Shown piece by piece: positions 15,648-23,417 of a stretch of 64,000 nucleotides of DNA. How positions within the stretch are numbered: the first letter of the stretch is position 1; every line of letters starts with the position of its first letter. The notes below the pieces were generated by a model. The model saw only the letters and a program-made list of their open reading frames with translations, was not told where the DNA came from and ran no database searches. The stretch lies in assembly GCF_900113965.1 (NCBI RefSeq), contig NZ_FORI01000007.1:1-64000 (forward strand). The letters run 5' to 3'. The translations under genes and the position numbers were made by a program. Source of the stretch: Treponema bryantii. GTDB taxonomy: Bacteria > Spirochaetota > Spirochaetia > Treponematales > Treponemataceae.

Positions 15648-16755
15648 CAAAAGAAAGTTCTCCTTCCGCTTTAATTTCTAATGCATTATTCAACGCTAAG
15701 CATTCTTTATCAGAAACACAGATAGCACCTGGCATCAACCATCCAATATATTCTGCCAAAGGAATACGAATTGCACTCTCACATAGGAAGACTGGAATAA
15801 ATTCCTTTCTGGTCATGATAAGAGCGGATTTACTTAAAGCTTTTGTGAACTTTGTAATTCCTGCCCAGCCAAAATTTAAAAATGGAATTTCAACTCTTGA
15901 GTCTGGTTCATAAATATGTTCCGCCAGAATTTCACTTACACTATGAGGTACCTTAATTACATGTAAAACATTCTTTTCATCTGCATATCTCTGTAAATAA
16001 ACTAAAGAAAGTCTTTCTCTTACTTTTTCCGCTAATTGAATAGGGTTATCTTCTTCCCTCAGGTAATCCGCAATAGTTTCAAGAATTGTGTTCATATCAT
16101 TGATAGGAACCTTTTCTACAACCAGACGATTTAAGATAAGCTTCAAATCTGTGATTGTAAACTTTCGACTAAAAAATACTTCGGATACTAAATCAGGATT
16201 ATTCCTTCGAACTTTCTCAACAAGCTGATTAACATAATAATGATTTAAAAATTTACCCTTATTTTTAAGAATTATTTCTTTGAGATGATTTGAAATAACA
16301 GATGCAGGAGGAACCAGAATGAATCCAACTTTATGTTCCATTTTCGCTGCTTCTTCATCTGGGATAAAATATGCATCTACACCAAAGGCGGGGTCTATTG
16401 TTTTCTTCCAGGATGGTTTAATCTCTGGAGCAAGTTTTTCATCTGTTACAACGAACAGAGTATAATCCTCCATAAAGGTCCAGCGGCCAACCTCTGCTCC
16501 TTTAAATAATAATGAATACTCAAGTTTTTTTAATTCACTTCTATCTCTGATTCGAACTCTGGGGATAGGAATACCTGTTTCCTCACTTACAGTTTCACGG
16601 GCTTTTGATAATCTTTCGCACAAGTCACCACCGTTCTCTTCTTCAACCAAAGGAATTAAACCATATCCAAGATTTACTCCAAGAGACTCAACTTCTTCGC
16701 AATAGTATTCCTCAATATCTTTCTGATAAATTCCGTTCTCATTAGTCATTATCAT
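15631..16755 (-). CDS. Soluble FlhA cytoplasmic-domain protein (copy 2)
   Basis: It follows the same FlhA-C block order as copy 1: VNLGYGLIPLVEEENGGDL, IPIPRVRIRDRSEL, LEYSLLFKGAEVGR, DPAFGVDAYFI, HLKEIILKN, VEKVRRNNPDLVSEVF and INDMNTILETIADYL. No transmembrane helix is present. The chosen ATG is 6 bp after AAGGCGG. The gene starts 23 bp after the VWA gene stops and overlaps the FlhB-like gene downstream, so it is the third gene of the MoxR-VWA-FlhA-FlhB operon. The block YLQRYADEKNVLHVIKV matches AYQFLQKIADDNKRIHVIRV of copy 1, so the two share a recent family ancestor. Confidence 0.88.
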   Translation of the reverse strand: MIMTNENGIYQKDIEEYYCEEVESLGVNLGYGLIPLVEEENGGDLCERLSKARETVSEETGIPIPRVRIRDRSELKKLEYSLLFKGAEVGRWTFMEDYTLFVVTDEKLAPEIKPSWKKTIDPAFGVDAYFIPDEEAAKMEHKVGFILVPPASVISNHLKEIILKNKGKFLNHYYVNQLVEKVRRNNPDLVSEVFFSRKFTITDLKLILNRLVVEKVPINDMNTILETIADYLREEDNPIQLAEKVRERLSLVYLQRYADEKNVLHVIKVPHSVSEILAEHIYEPDSRVEIPFLNFGWAGITKFTKALSKSALIMTRKEFIPVFLCESAIRIPLAEYIGWLMPGAICVSDKECLALNNALEIKAEGELSFDGKKN

Positions 16756-16777
16756 TTCGTACCGCCTTTCCAAATTT

Positions 16778-17968
16778 CTATGCATTTTGCCCCACCTTTG
16801 GGATCCAAGTAGCCTTGCTCATACGTAGATCTTTTATCCACTTTATTGCATAGTCGTATTCATTCTTGCTCGTCAGAATCCAGAGTGTCTGTTTTGCCTT
16901 TGTGATTTTTGGAACATCTGCGTAACCATCGGTGAAAATAATCATGCCCTGAAACTCCGGATGATTTTCGTAGTAGTCGATAGCGCACTGAAAATCGGTT
17001 CCACCACGACCAGTGATTCTGATATTCTTTGCAGCCTTCTTGAGCTCGAACTCTTGTTTGATTTCAGTATCAAAAGCAATCACGTTTATGGCTTCAACAC
17101 CATAAGTGAAAAAGCGGTTTATGATAGAGAAAAAGTGTACAAGATCATCGGAGCCGATGGAACCACTCACATCTACTGCAACAAGCAGATGAGTCTTTGG
17201 CTCAAACTGACTTCCCATAAACTCAAAGCCGTAACGGCGGTTGGGCTTCATTCTTGTAAGCTTTCTACGCTGGCTGATTATGCTTGCACGGAACTGCGAA
17301 AGAATGCGACGGTAGTCCATCGGGATTTTGAGAGAGGCTGTAATTGTCTCCTGGAACTGCCCGCTCACACTACCCCACTGATTTGTTTTCTGGGCCTTCT
17401 GTATCTGAAGATTTACCTTGTCGGACATTTCTTCATCTTCGTCCCACATCTCTGAAGCATCAGCAGCAGCCTCATAATCCCAGGTCTCACCATCACCTAA
17501 GTCTGGCGAAAGATGCATTTTCCCCTGCCCCTCATTTTCTTCATTGTTCATAGCTTCAAAATCAGGGCAAATGTAATAGAGCTTCTTGTAATACTCCTCG
17601 TAGCTCAGTCCGTTTTCAAAATCATAATAATTGGCATCCTTAAGATTCTTGTCGCGGTAACAATGCTCGCTGATTGTAACATCGCTGGCCGTTGTTAGTG
17701 CAGAACGGTTTGGACTCTGAGGCACACGCTGATATGGATGCTTGAGAAGAATGCGGGTCACTTCATTTTTCAGCCCCTGCGCAATTTCTTCTGTTGAACT
17801 ATCCTTGAGAAGCTCCGGATTATATTCAATGCGTCGCTTTCCGGTTCTGAACGAACACTTCATGTCACTGTTGGGCTCAAGCTTGTGAGTGCAGTAAACA
17901 TTGAAAAGAAGAGGCTCATACAAAAACCATTTATCAACAACGCTGCTGATTCTTTCTTTTACAGACAT
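16778..17968 (-). CDS. VWA-domain protein, partner of the MoxR ATPase
   Basis: The C-terminal 140 residues form a VWA-like metal-ion adhesion domain: MIDAS DVSGS (266-270), then IAFDTEI and GRGGTDF. The N-terminal part resembles the DUF2201-type region usually found ahead of this VWA, but the zinc-binding His motif of that family is not clear here. A very acidic linker (residues about 140-185) joins the two. MoxR-VWA pairs act as ATP-driven chaperones or insertases; the VWA protein is the adaptor. The ATG overlaps the last base of the MoxR gene stop. Co-transcription with FlhA- and FlhB-like genes suggests those are its clients. Confidence 0.85.
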   Translation of the reverse strand: MSVKERISSVVDKWFLYEPLLFNVYCTHKLEPNSDMKCSFRTGKRRIEYNPELLKDSSTEEIAQGLKNEVTRILLKHPYQRVPQSPNRSALTTASDVTISEHCYRDKNLKDANYYDFENGLSYEEYYKKLYYICPDFEAMNNEENEGQGKMHLSPDLGDGETWDYEAAADASEMWDEDEEMSDKVNLQIQKAQKTNQWGSVSGQFQETITASLKIPMDYRRILSQFRASIISQRRKLTRMKPNRRYGFEFMGSQFEPKTHLLVAVDVSGSIGSDDLVHFFSIINRFFTYGVEAINVIAFDTEIKQEFELKKAAKNIRITGRGGTDFQCAIDYYENHPEFQGMIIFTDGYADVPKITKAKQTLWILTSKNEYDYAIKWIKDLRMSKATWIPKVGQNA

Positions 17969-19044
17969 TATTTAATCTCCGCAACAAACTTGGTCATCTT
18001 TGAGTAAAGCTCAGGGCACTCACCGATGATGAAGACAAGCGCATTAGGATACATTGTTCCGCTGAACATGTTTGCAAAGTGTGCCATTGCCTCACGCAGC
18101 TTCTTTTCTTCAAGATAGTAAAAATATGAAGCAAGATTTTCAGCCATCTGCTTCTTATCAGCTTCTCCATATTTATCACTTTCAAGATAGACAAAGACTG
18201 CATCGTTAATAGTCGCAAACTGCGGAGTCTTGTAGCTCTCAAGCTTAAGTCTGTTCATCTCAAAGTTACCAAGCAGCAATTCCTTTGCTGTCAAAAGATG
18301 ATTATGATCGAGGAATTCAAAGAATCGGTTTGCAGCGACTCCACCGACAATTCCCGCAATCATGCTTTTGTGGCTCTGCTTTAATACCTCTTTGCCTGTG
18401 ATGATTTCTGAAACACGAACCCAGGCACGGCGGTCCGGAGTTTTCTCCAGATTCTCCATATCTTCAATGGCCATCTGATTGTCCAGGGCCTTTGGATTCG
18501 CTGCGATGTAAGAAGTGATACGTTCATCAATTCCATTTTTGTTAGCCCACAATAACCAGTCCTGAACGCTAGGTACAAACTCATAAATGTTGAAACGGGA
18601 AACGAGAGCCGGGTCCAGATCTGTAAGCTGATATTCTTCACCATTGTTTACTGCAGAAATAATACGGCTTCCTGCAGGAAGAGAACGGCCAGCAAGCTTG
18701 CGATTCAAGGCAAGGTCCATAATTGTCTGAAGCACTTCTGGTCGGGCACGATTCAACTCATCCAGAAACAAAACTACAGGAGTATCATCTGTAGGGAACC
18801 AGTATGGAGGCATAAACTCTGTATGACCTGTCACTTCGTTTTTATGCGGAATACCAATAAGGTCACCCGGGTCACTCATCTGCCCCAAAAACAGTGACAC
18901 AACCTTACAGCCTTTAGCGGTATAAAATTTTTCCAATATCTGCGACTTACCAATTCCGTGCTTACCCATGAGCATGATGTTCTGAGTAGCAGGTGTTTCT
19001 TCCAAAATCTCCAAAAGCAAATTACCATCAATTCTTACTGACAT
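17968..19044 (-). CDS. MoxR-family AAA+ ATPase
   Basis: This is an AAA+ ATPase of the MoxR/dynein-related type: Walker A GKHGIGKS (27-34), the loop MSDPGDLIGIPHKNEVTG, Walker B VVLFLDELNRA (D95, E96), sensor ISAVNNGEEY and the Arg-finger strand DPALVSRFNIYEF (R150). The length of 358 aa is usual for the family. The C-terminal 150 residues are helical. It is the first gene of the MoxR-VWA-FlhA-FlhB operon, with AGGAGG 8 bp before the ATG and a dyad promoter upstream. Confidence 0.88.
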   Translation of the reverse strand: MSVRIDGNLLLEILEETPATQNIMLMGKHGIGKSQILEKFYTAKGCKVVSLFLGQMSDPGDLIGIPHKNEVTGHTEFMPPYWFPTDDTPVVLFLDELNRARPEVLQTIMDLALNRKLAGRSLPAGSRIISAVNNGEEYQLTDLDPALVSRFNIYEFVPSVQDWLLWANKNGIDERITSYIAANPKALDNQMAIEDMENLEKTPDRRAWVRVSEIITGKEVLKQSHKSMIAGIVGGVAANRFFEFLDHNHLLTAKELLLGNFEMNRLKLESYKTPQFATINDAVFVYLESDKYGEADKKQMAENLASYFYYLEEKKLREAMAHFANMFSGTMYPNALVFIIGECPELYSKMTKFVAEIK

Positions 19045-19071
19045 ATATAAAACCTCCTGTTGTTATCTTTA

Positions 19072-19103
19072 ATTTAATCATATGTAACTATCATTTAATG
19101 ATA
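19072..19103 (-). promoter_or_regulatory. Shared dyad promoter (perfect dyad) for the MoxR-VWA-FlhA-FlhB operon
   Basis: Perfect dyad at 19089-19103, 11 bp, then TTAAAT on the minus strand; an alternative -10 TATGAT lies 6 bp from the dyad. Confidence 0.75.
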
Positions 19104-19119
19104 GGGTAAAATAAAAATA

Positions 19120-19136
19120 TTCCCAACGCATGGGAA
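19120..19136 (-). terminator. Intrinsic terminator after the small paralogue operon
   Basis: A 6-bp stem TTCCCA/TGGGAA with a 5-nt loop, followed on the minus strand by TATTTTTATTTTA. It lies directly after the last gene of the run 21325-19137. Confidence 0.65.
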
Positions 19137-19841
19137 CTACAATTCCTTGAGCTCTTTCATTACCTCCTCGGGCATCTCTAAGAATTCCTTATGTAAAATC
19201 TGAATCTTCTTTCCACGAAAATAAAGAACAGAATACAAATATTTCTGCTTCAAATCACAAAAACTCTTTGCTTTTCCGTTATAGATTGCTCTAATAGAAT
19301 TCTGAGCAATCTCCACTGTCTTTGGAGTTAAACCCAAATCACTTTGATCAATTCTCATATGTTCATATAAAAGTTCAGACAGTTTCCCGTTTTCATAAAG
19401 CTCGTTGCACACATCAGAAATCAATTGTTCCATCTTTTCAAAATCTTCTAAAAAATAATTTTCTATGAACAAACCTGGAAGCATACGTAATTCAATAGCT
19501 GCTATTCCAATATGAATAATGATAGAATCTGAAAAATACTCTTCATTTAAATGACAAAGACTAAGGCTATATTCTGTACCTGAAGCAGTTTTCTGCATTG
19601 TTGTTTTCAGCTTATATTTTTTTCCCAACTCAACAAGAAAATGATCAATACATTCATTCACCCTATAATATGAAAAATCTTTTGTAGATGATTTACACTT
19701 ATTAAAGCCTATCAATTTATAAGTATCTATAAAAAGCGAATTCCAGAAAAGTTTATGAGTTATTTCAAGGAGATTTCTTTTATCTTCTCTGAGGTACATT
19801 TTTAACAGTTCATTAGGATTTTCATTCTCACAGACAATCAT
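19137..19841 (-). CDS. Small paralogue A of the FlhB-extension domain family, 234 aa
   Basis: I do not recognise a described family. The C-terminal 75 residues share a pattern with three neighbours and with the extension of both FlhB-like proteins: L-x2-KT-x-EIA-x2-SIRAIY, then LYSVLYFRGKKIQILHKEFLEMP. The middle holds an alternating beta-strand region (LKTTMQKTASGTEYSLSL). The N-terminal FW motif (LFWNSLF) is common to the set. GAGGAAGG lies 2 bp before the ATG. It is the last gene of a three-gene operon 21325-19137. Confidence 0.65.
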   Translation of the reverse strand: MIVCENENPNELLKMYLREDKRNLLEITHKLFWNSLFIDTYKLIGFNKCKSSTKDFSYYRVNECIDHFLVELGKKYKLKTTMQKTASGTEYSLSLCHLNEEYFSDSIIIHIGIAAIELRMLPGLFIENYFLEDFEKMEQLISDVCNELYENGKLSELLYEHMRIDQSDLGLTPKTVEIAQNSIRAIYNGKAKSFCDLKQKYLYSVLYFRGKKIQILHKEFLEMPEEVMKELKEL

Positions 19842-19859
19842 AACCTTCCTCTTTAATGG

Positions 19860-20576
19860 TTAACCTTTCAATTCCCTTGCAAGTATGCCCGGATCTTTCA
19901 GAAAATCCCTGTGAAAAATCCGGATCATTCTTCCCTTATACAACAGTGAAGAATACAGTTTTCTTTGGACAAGATTTCTGTGTTTCTCACCACTTGCCTC
20001 ATACAAAGTCCGGATTGTATTCTGTGCAATCTCAATTGTCTTTGCAGTTAGTCCTTCCGCACTTGCACTAATTTCCTTGTATTTCTCACGCAGCTCCAAA
20101 AACTTTTCTTTCTGATTTTCAAAAAGCTGCTGGCACATTTCCTTTATGATGTTCTCAACAAGCACATACTCTTCCAGCCAGAAAAGTTTGAGCAAAGGAT
20201 TGTGAGGTAAAATCCTCATCGTAATATCCTTCTGGCAGACAATGATAGAAAGTTCATCCATCGTAGACTTTTTATTCTGGTAATCGTAATAATCAATCTT
20301 CAGCTTCAGCTCAGTTCTATAGGGATGGCTTGTCACTTCGCAGTCCAGACCATAAGTATGGCAGATGTCGTTAAGTACTCCTTTTAGACTGCCCACAACC
20401 TTCTCCGTTGTAAGATTATGTTCAACAAAGTAAAAATCATTCTGATAGGTATGCTTCTTCAGAATGTCGCAGAAGAGGCCCTGCCAGAACTCCGACTGCA
20501 GGCGCCCAAACAATTCTGTCTGTTCTCGTTCAAGAGTAACCTTGAGAGCAAGCGGATCCAGTTTCTGATTTCTCAT
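19860..20576 (-). CDS. Small paralogue B of the FlhB-extension domain family, 238 aa
   Basis: Family marks: SEFWQGLF near residue 30, YQNDFYFVE, VLVENIIKEMCQQLFEN, LTAKTIEIAQNTIRTLY and the tail LYSSLLYKGRMIRIFHRDF. The block order is the same as in paralogues A and D. The stop of paralogue C overlaps its ATG (ATGA), and GAGGAGG lies 7 bp upstream, so translation is coupled. No catalytic motif is seen; a scaffold or binding role is possible. Because the FlhB-like proteins carry the same domain, the stand-alone versions may pair with them in one assembly. Confidence 0.65.
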   Translation of the reverse strand: MRNQKLDPLALKVTLEREQTELFGRLQSEFWQGLFCDILKKHTYQNDFYFVEHNLTTEKVVGSLKGVLNDICHTYGLDCEVTSHPYRTELKLKIDYYDYQNKKSTMDELSIIVCQKDITMRILPHNPLLKLFWLEEYVLVENIIKEMCQQLFENQKEKFLELREKYKEISASAEGLTAKTIEIAQNTIRTLYEASGEKHRNLVQRKLYSSLLYKGRMIRIFHRDFLKDPGILARELKG

Positions 20577-21325
20577 ACAAGGACCTCCTCTGCAGCCACT
20601 TCATCAAGCAACTCCTGAATTTCCTGGTCATAATTCTGAACAATAGACGAGCACAAAACATCTTCAATACTTTCTTCATGAAGATTATTGAGAAGATTAA
20701 TGAGGATAGAAGAATCCCTTGAAAAAGGTTTATGATAAATCTCAACCGCATAAACGGTCTTGTCTCTTGCCACAAGGGTCAAATCACTCTTAAGGCGATT
20801 CTGTTTAAGTTTATACTGCAGCCCCTTCTTACCAAGGATTGTTTCGCAAAGAGCCTTAATTGATGTTGAAACTATTTCCGCAGTCTTGGTGTTCAGATAG
20901 AACTTCTTGCGGGCAGCCTTTGTTTTTTCGGTCAGGGGTTTTATATCAATATCAATATAATCCTGTATCCATTTGATTCCGGACTTATATTCTGAATGAG
21001 TAAAATGCTTAGTGCTGATATGTGGAGCCGAAATCGAGAAGTCGCCTGTCTCACACTCAATTCCTATATAAATCGGATAAGGCACAAGTGACATATAAAA
21101 ATGTTCATTATGAGAAAAAGCATTACACTTGAGCCCATTCTCTTTTGCAAGAGCTCTGATATCTTTCCTAAGTTCAGAAATCGCCTGCCGCACTGGAAGC
21201 TCCTGACCGGGCGCATAAGTCTTCTGCTTCAGCAAAAGCGCATCATAAGCCTTTTTCCAGAATTTGCCGGAAATGTGGTAGATGATTTCGTTTATTTCCA
21301 TACATGGTTCGTAGTTCTCATTCAT
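20573..21325 (-). CDS. Small paralogue C of the FlhB-extension domain family, 250 aa, probably leaderless
   Basis: This is the most divergent member, but the blocks are recognisable: SGKFWKKAYDALL, FYLNTKTAEIVSTSIKALCE, GLQYKLKQNRLKSDLTLVAR and AVEIYHKPFSRDSSIL. The GLQYKLK segment is closer to GIEYGIN/GIEYGLK of the FlhB-like proteins than to the other small paralogues, so it links the two groups. No ribosome site fits any start. The chosen ATG is 6 bp after the -10 box TATATT of a dyad promoter, so the transcript should begin at the ATG itself. An upstream extension of the frame crosses the dyad and is rejected. Confidence 0.65.
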   Translation of the reverse strand: MNENYEPCMEINEIIYHISGKFWKKAYDALLLKQKTYAPGQELPVRQAISELRKDIRALAKENGLKCNAFSHNEHFYMSLVPYPIYIGIECETGDFSISAPHISTKHFTHSEYKSGIKWIQDYIDIDIKPLTEKTKAARKKFYLNTKTAEIVSTSIKALCETILGKKGLQYKLKQNRLKSDLTLVARDKTVYAVEIYHKPFSRDSSILINLLNNLHEESIEDVLCSSIVQNYDQEIQELLDEVAAEEVLV

Positions 21326-21331
21326 ACCTTT

Positions 21332-21363
21332 AATATAGGGGTTGGAACTATCATTTAATGATA
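21332..21363 (-). promoter_or_regulatory. Shared dyad promoter (perfect), probably giving a leaderless mRNA
   Basis: Perfect dyad 21349-21363, 11 bp, TATATT, then 6 bp to the ATG of paralogue C. Confidence 0.8.
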
Positions 21364-21386
21364 TTGAGAAAAGATTTTTGAGATTT

Positions 21387-22139
21387 TTATTTTTTTTGCA
21401 ATTTTGCGGTAAGAATCTGTGGATTTTCCAGGAAGTCTTTGTGAAGGATACATACTCCTTTACCATCAATCCCTAACGCGGTAAAAAGATAGCCCTGAAG
21501 TATATTATCGCTTTCTTCCGAAGATTTTTTATAAAGGCTGTATATAGAAGACCTGGCTATTTCAATTGTTTTAAGGTTCAAAGATTTCTGATCTGTATCT
21601 AATTTCTTCCGATACTTTTGAAAATCAGATATTTGTTTTACAGGAGCCGCAAGAAGTTCTTCACAAAGGTCATTAATTACATTCTCAACAACCAGATATT
21701 CATCAAGCTTATAGTTACAAGCCAAGACACTGTAAGGCAGCAGCGAAACAATAATTTGAGAATCATCTACATAAACATCCAGTTCACTTAATGTTGTCAG
21801 CTGCCTTTTTCGCGTATGCGTACTTACGTAGCTGATTCCAAGATTCAGTTCAACAAAGTCCTTTGCAGTAACTCTCCGGCATGCAACCTCGTATTTTCCC
21901 TGAAGTCTTTTGAGAACCTTGTGTAAATACTTATCAACAAACTGAGGAGTCGGTTCACTGCCAAGCAGATAGAATTCATCCTGATAACTATGACGATTCA
22001 ACACTTTATAAAAAGCAGGCTTCCAGAAATCGCATTTCCACAAGTCTTTCTGACACTGTTCCAGAAGCCATTTCTTTTCCCGTTTCATCATAGCTGTCAT
22101 TCCATTAAATTCGTAGTCCCAGTTTTCAATTTCAATCAT
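21387..22139 (-). CDS. Small paralogue D of the FlhB-extension domain family, 250-aa class, probably leaderless
   Basis: Family blocks: DFWKPAFYKVLNRHSYQDEFY, YEVACRRVTAKDFVELNLGI, EYLVVENVINDLCEELL, LNLKTIEIARSSIYSLY and a closing VCILHKDFLENPQ. The N-terminal third is closest to paralogue B. The start is taken as the ATG 6 bp after the -10 box of a dyad promoter; there is no ribosome site there, and the upstream extension of the reading frame runs through the dyad. The dyad of paralogue C lies just past its stop, so D is monocistronic. Confidence 0.65.
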   Translation of the reverse strand: MIEIENWDYEFNGMTAMMKREKKWLLEQCQKDLWKCDFWKPAFYKVLNRHSYQDEFYLLGSEPTPQFVDKYLHKVLKRLQGKYEVACRRVTAKDFVELNLGISYVSTHTRKRQLTTLSELDVYVDDSQIIVSLLPYSVLACNYKLDEYLVVENVINDLCEELLAAPVKQISDFQKYRKKLDTDQKSLNLKTIEIARSSIYSLYKKSSEESDNILQGYLFTALGIDGKGVCILHKDFLENPQILTAKLQKK

Positions 22140-22145
22140 ATTTAT

Positions 22146-22177
22146 AATATAGTCATGGCCTCTATCATATTGTGATA
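22146..22177 (-). promoter_or_regulatory. Shared dyad promoter, probably giving a leaderless mRNA
   Basis: Dyad TATCATATTGTGATA (22163-22177), 11 bp, TATATT, then 6 bp to the ATG of paralogue D. Same geometry as the promoter at 21332. Confidence 0.8.
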
Positions 22178-22186
22178 ATGAAATAA

Positions 22187-22990
22187 CTATCCTGCCATCT
22201 GCACCACCATCCCCAGAATACAGACTCCACACATAGCATATACAACCAAGTCCAGCCAACAGAATCTTCGTTTCTGCTCCGGAATCTTTTTGATAAGCTC
22301 AAGGTTCTGTTCATTACAGGTCCTAAGAAAGCTGAGTACGCTGGTCTTAATCTCCCCTACCCTCTCGTTGCAGACATCCAGTGCTTTACCGCAATCAGAT
22401 TGTAAAAGCGTAAACTGGTCTTTTGCTGCTTTATCAAGTTCCTTGTTATAACTGTTAAGAATGTCATCCATCTCATCCTTCAGATTCTTGATGGAATCGG
22501 CCTTCTGCTGCAATAGAGCACAATTATCAGCAACGTTTTTGTCCATTGAGGTAAAAGTATTTGTGATGGAATTAAGAGTCTCATCCATCTTCTTCTGAAA
22601 GTCTTCAAGAGCTAGCGTCATTTTTCCTTGTGATTCTAGCAAGGCCTTTTTAAGTTGAATATTATCGAGCTCCACATTTTTTCTTCTGATTTTCTCGTCC
22701 AGAGTCCGAGTGTATTCCACCTCATGCTCCAGATTATGGCTTAAACCTTCAACCTTTGTCTTAAGACTATTAAAAGTCTGAATCATTGTGTCATAAGAAG
22801 CACGGTTATCATCTTCATCTCCAAGCTTTGAACAAATCTGTTCAAGCATAGATTCAATGCGGCCAATTTTCTCTGGTTCAGTTTCATCCACACTGCCAGG
22901 GAGTCGAGTAAAGGTTTGCAGCTTTCGCCCTTCTAAAACAGGTTCTGAAGGAATTTCCTTCTGCTCTTCTTCTACTGCATCATTTTCCAT
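22187..22990 (-). CDS. Coiled-coil protein with C-terminal membrane anchor
   Basis: After an acidic, Pro-containing head (residues 1-40) comes a long helical coiled-coil region (about 40-225) rich in Lys, Asp, Leu and Gln heptads. Near residue 245 a hydrophobic segment WLDLVVYAMCGVCILGMVV forms one C-terminal transmembrane helix. The topology is a tail-anchored cytoplasmic rod. GGGAGG lies 6 bp before the ATG, and the start overlaps the gene upstream. It ends the eight-gene operon that begins with parA. It could tether the plasmid or an associated complex to the membrane, but no family is recognised. Confidence 0.65.
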   Translation of the reverse strand: MENDAVEEEQKEIPSEPVLEGRKLQTFTRLPGSVDETEPEKIGRIESMLEQICSKLGDEDDNRASYDTMIQTFNSLKTKVEGLSHNLEHEVEYTRTLDEKIRRKNVELDNIQLKKALLESQGKMTLALEDFQKKMDETLNSITNTFTSMDKNVADNCALLQQKADSIKNLKDEMDDILNSYNKELDKAAKDQFTLLQSDCGKALDVCNERVGEIKTSVLSFLRTCNEQNLELIKKIPEQKRRFCWLDLVVYAMCGVCILGMVVQMAG

Positions 22991-23417
22991 TCTCTACCTC
23001 CCTTCTGCGGCGCTCTGCAAGATTTGTTTCTATTCGAACAGGAACTCCATTTTCCCAATACTCTTCCGTATTGCCGCCATCCGCTACAACCTTTTTAATA
23101 AGGCCTTTTTCCCAATACTCCCAATGGCCCGGATACTGAATCGCAGGTTCATCATTTTCTGAATGCAGGAACCCGTCCTTAAAATTGTAAATTACAACCT
23201 TTGCAGTTTTTTCATCAAACATATCCGAATCTTCTGTATTCAGAAAAATATCTTCGCGACGTATATACTGACCGTTCATAAGCTTTTCAGGATTTACATC
23301 ATTAAACCTTTTGAATTGAAGATATTTATGGAGTGATGTTGATTTTTTAAAAAGTTCATTTGCTGCAAGCTTTCTCATAAGTTGCATAAACTCATCCTGT
23401 GTAAGCGATTTTTCCAT
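22980..23417 (-). CDS. MORN/YwqK-like repeat protein, 145 aa
   Basis: The second half has WEYWEKGLIKKVV and EEYWENGVPVRIE, the YW-x-NG pattern of MORN-like or YwqK-type repeats. The same pattern occurs in the gene just upstream (IEHWKNGVLH; EEWYQEGKPV), together with a shared EPAI motif. The start is the ATG 4 bp after GGGAGGAA; the reading frame extends further upstream without support. The gene overlaps both neighbours in the operon. Function is unknown; such repeats are common in accessory proteins. Confidence 0.6.
   Translation of the reverse strand: MEKSLTQDEFMQLMRKLAANELFKKSTSLHKYLQFKRFNDVNPEKLMNGQYIRREDIFLNTEDSDMFDEKTAKVVIYNFKDGFLHSENDEPAIQYPGHWEYWEKGLIKKVVADGGNTEEYWENGVPVRIETNLAERRRREVENGK

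Noticed and set aside
16961-17455. 164-codon plus-strand reading frame
   Set aside because: It lies antisense to the VWA gene, has no ribosome site and its product resembles no protein; the opposite strand shows a clear VWA domain.
1601-22139. A complete flagellum or type III secretion operon
   Set aside because: No membrane components, rod, hook, filament, needle or chaperone genes are found, and every export-type protein lacks its membrane or assembly domain.
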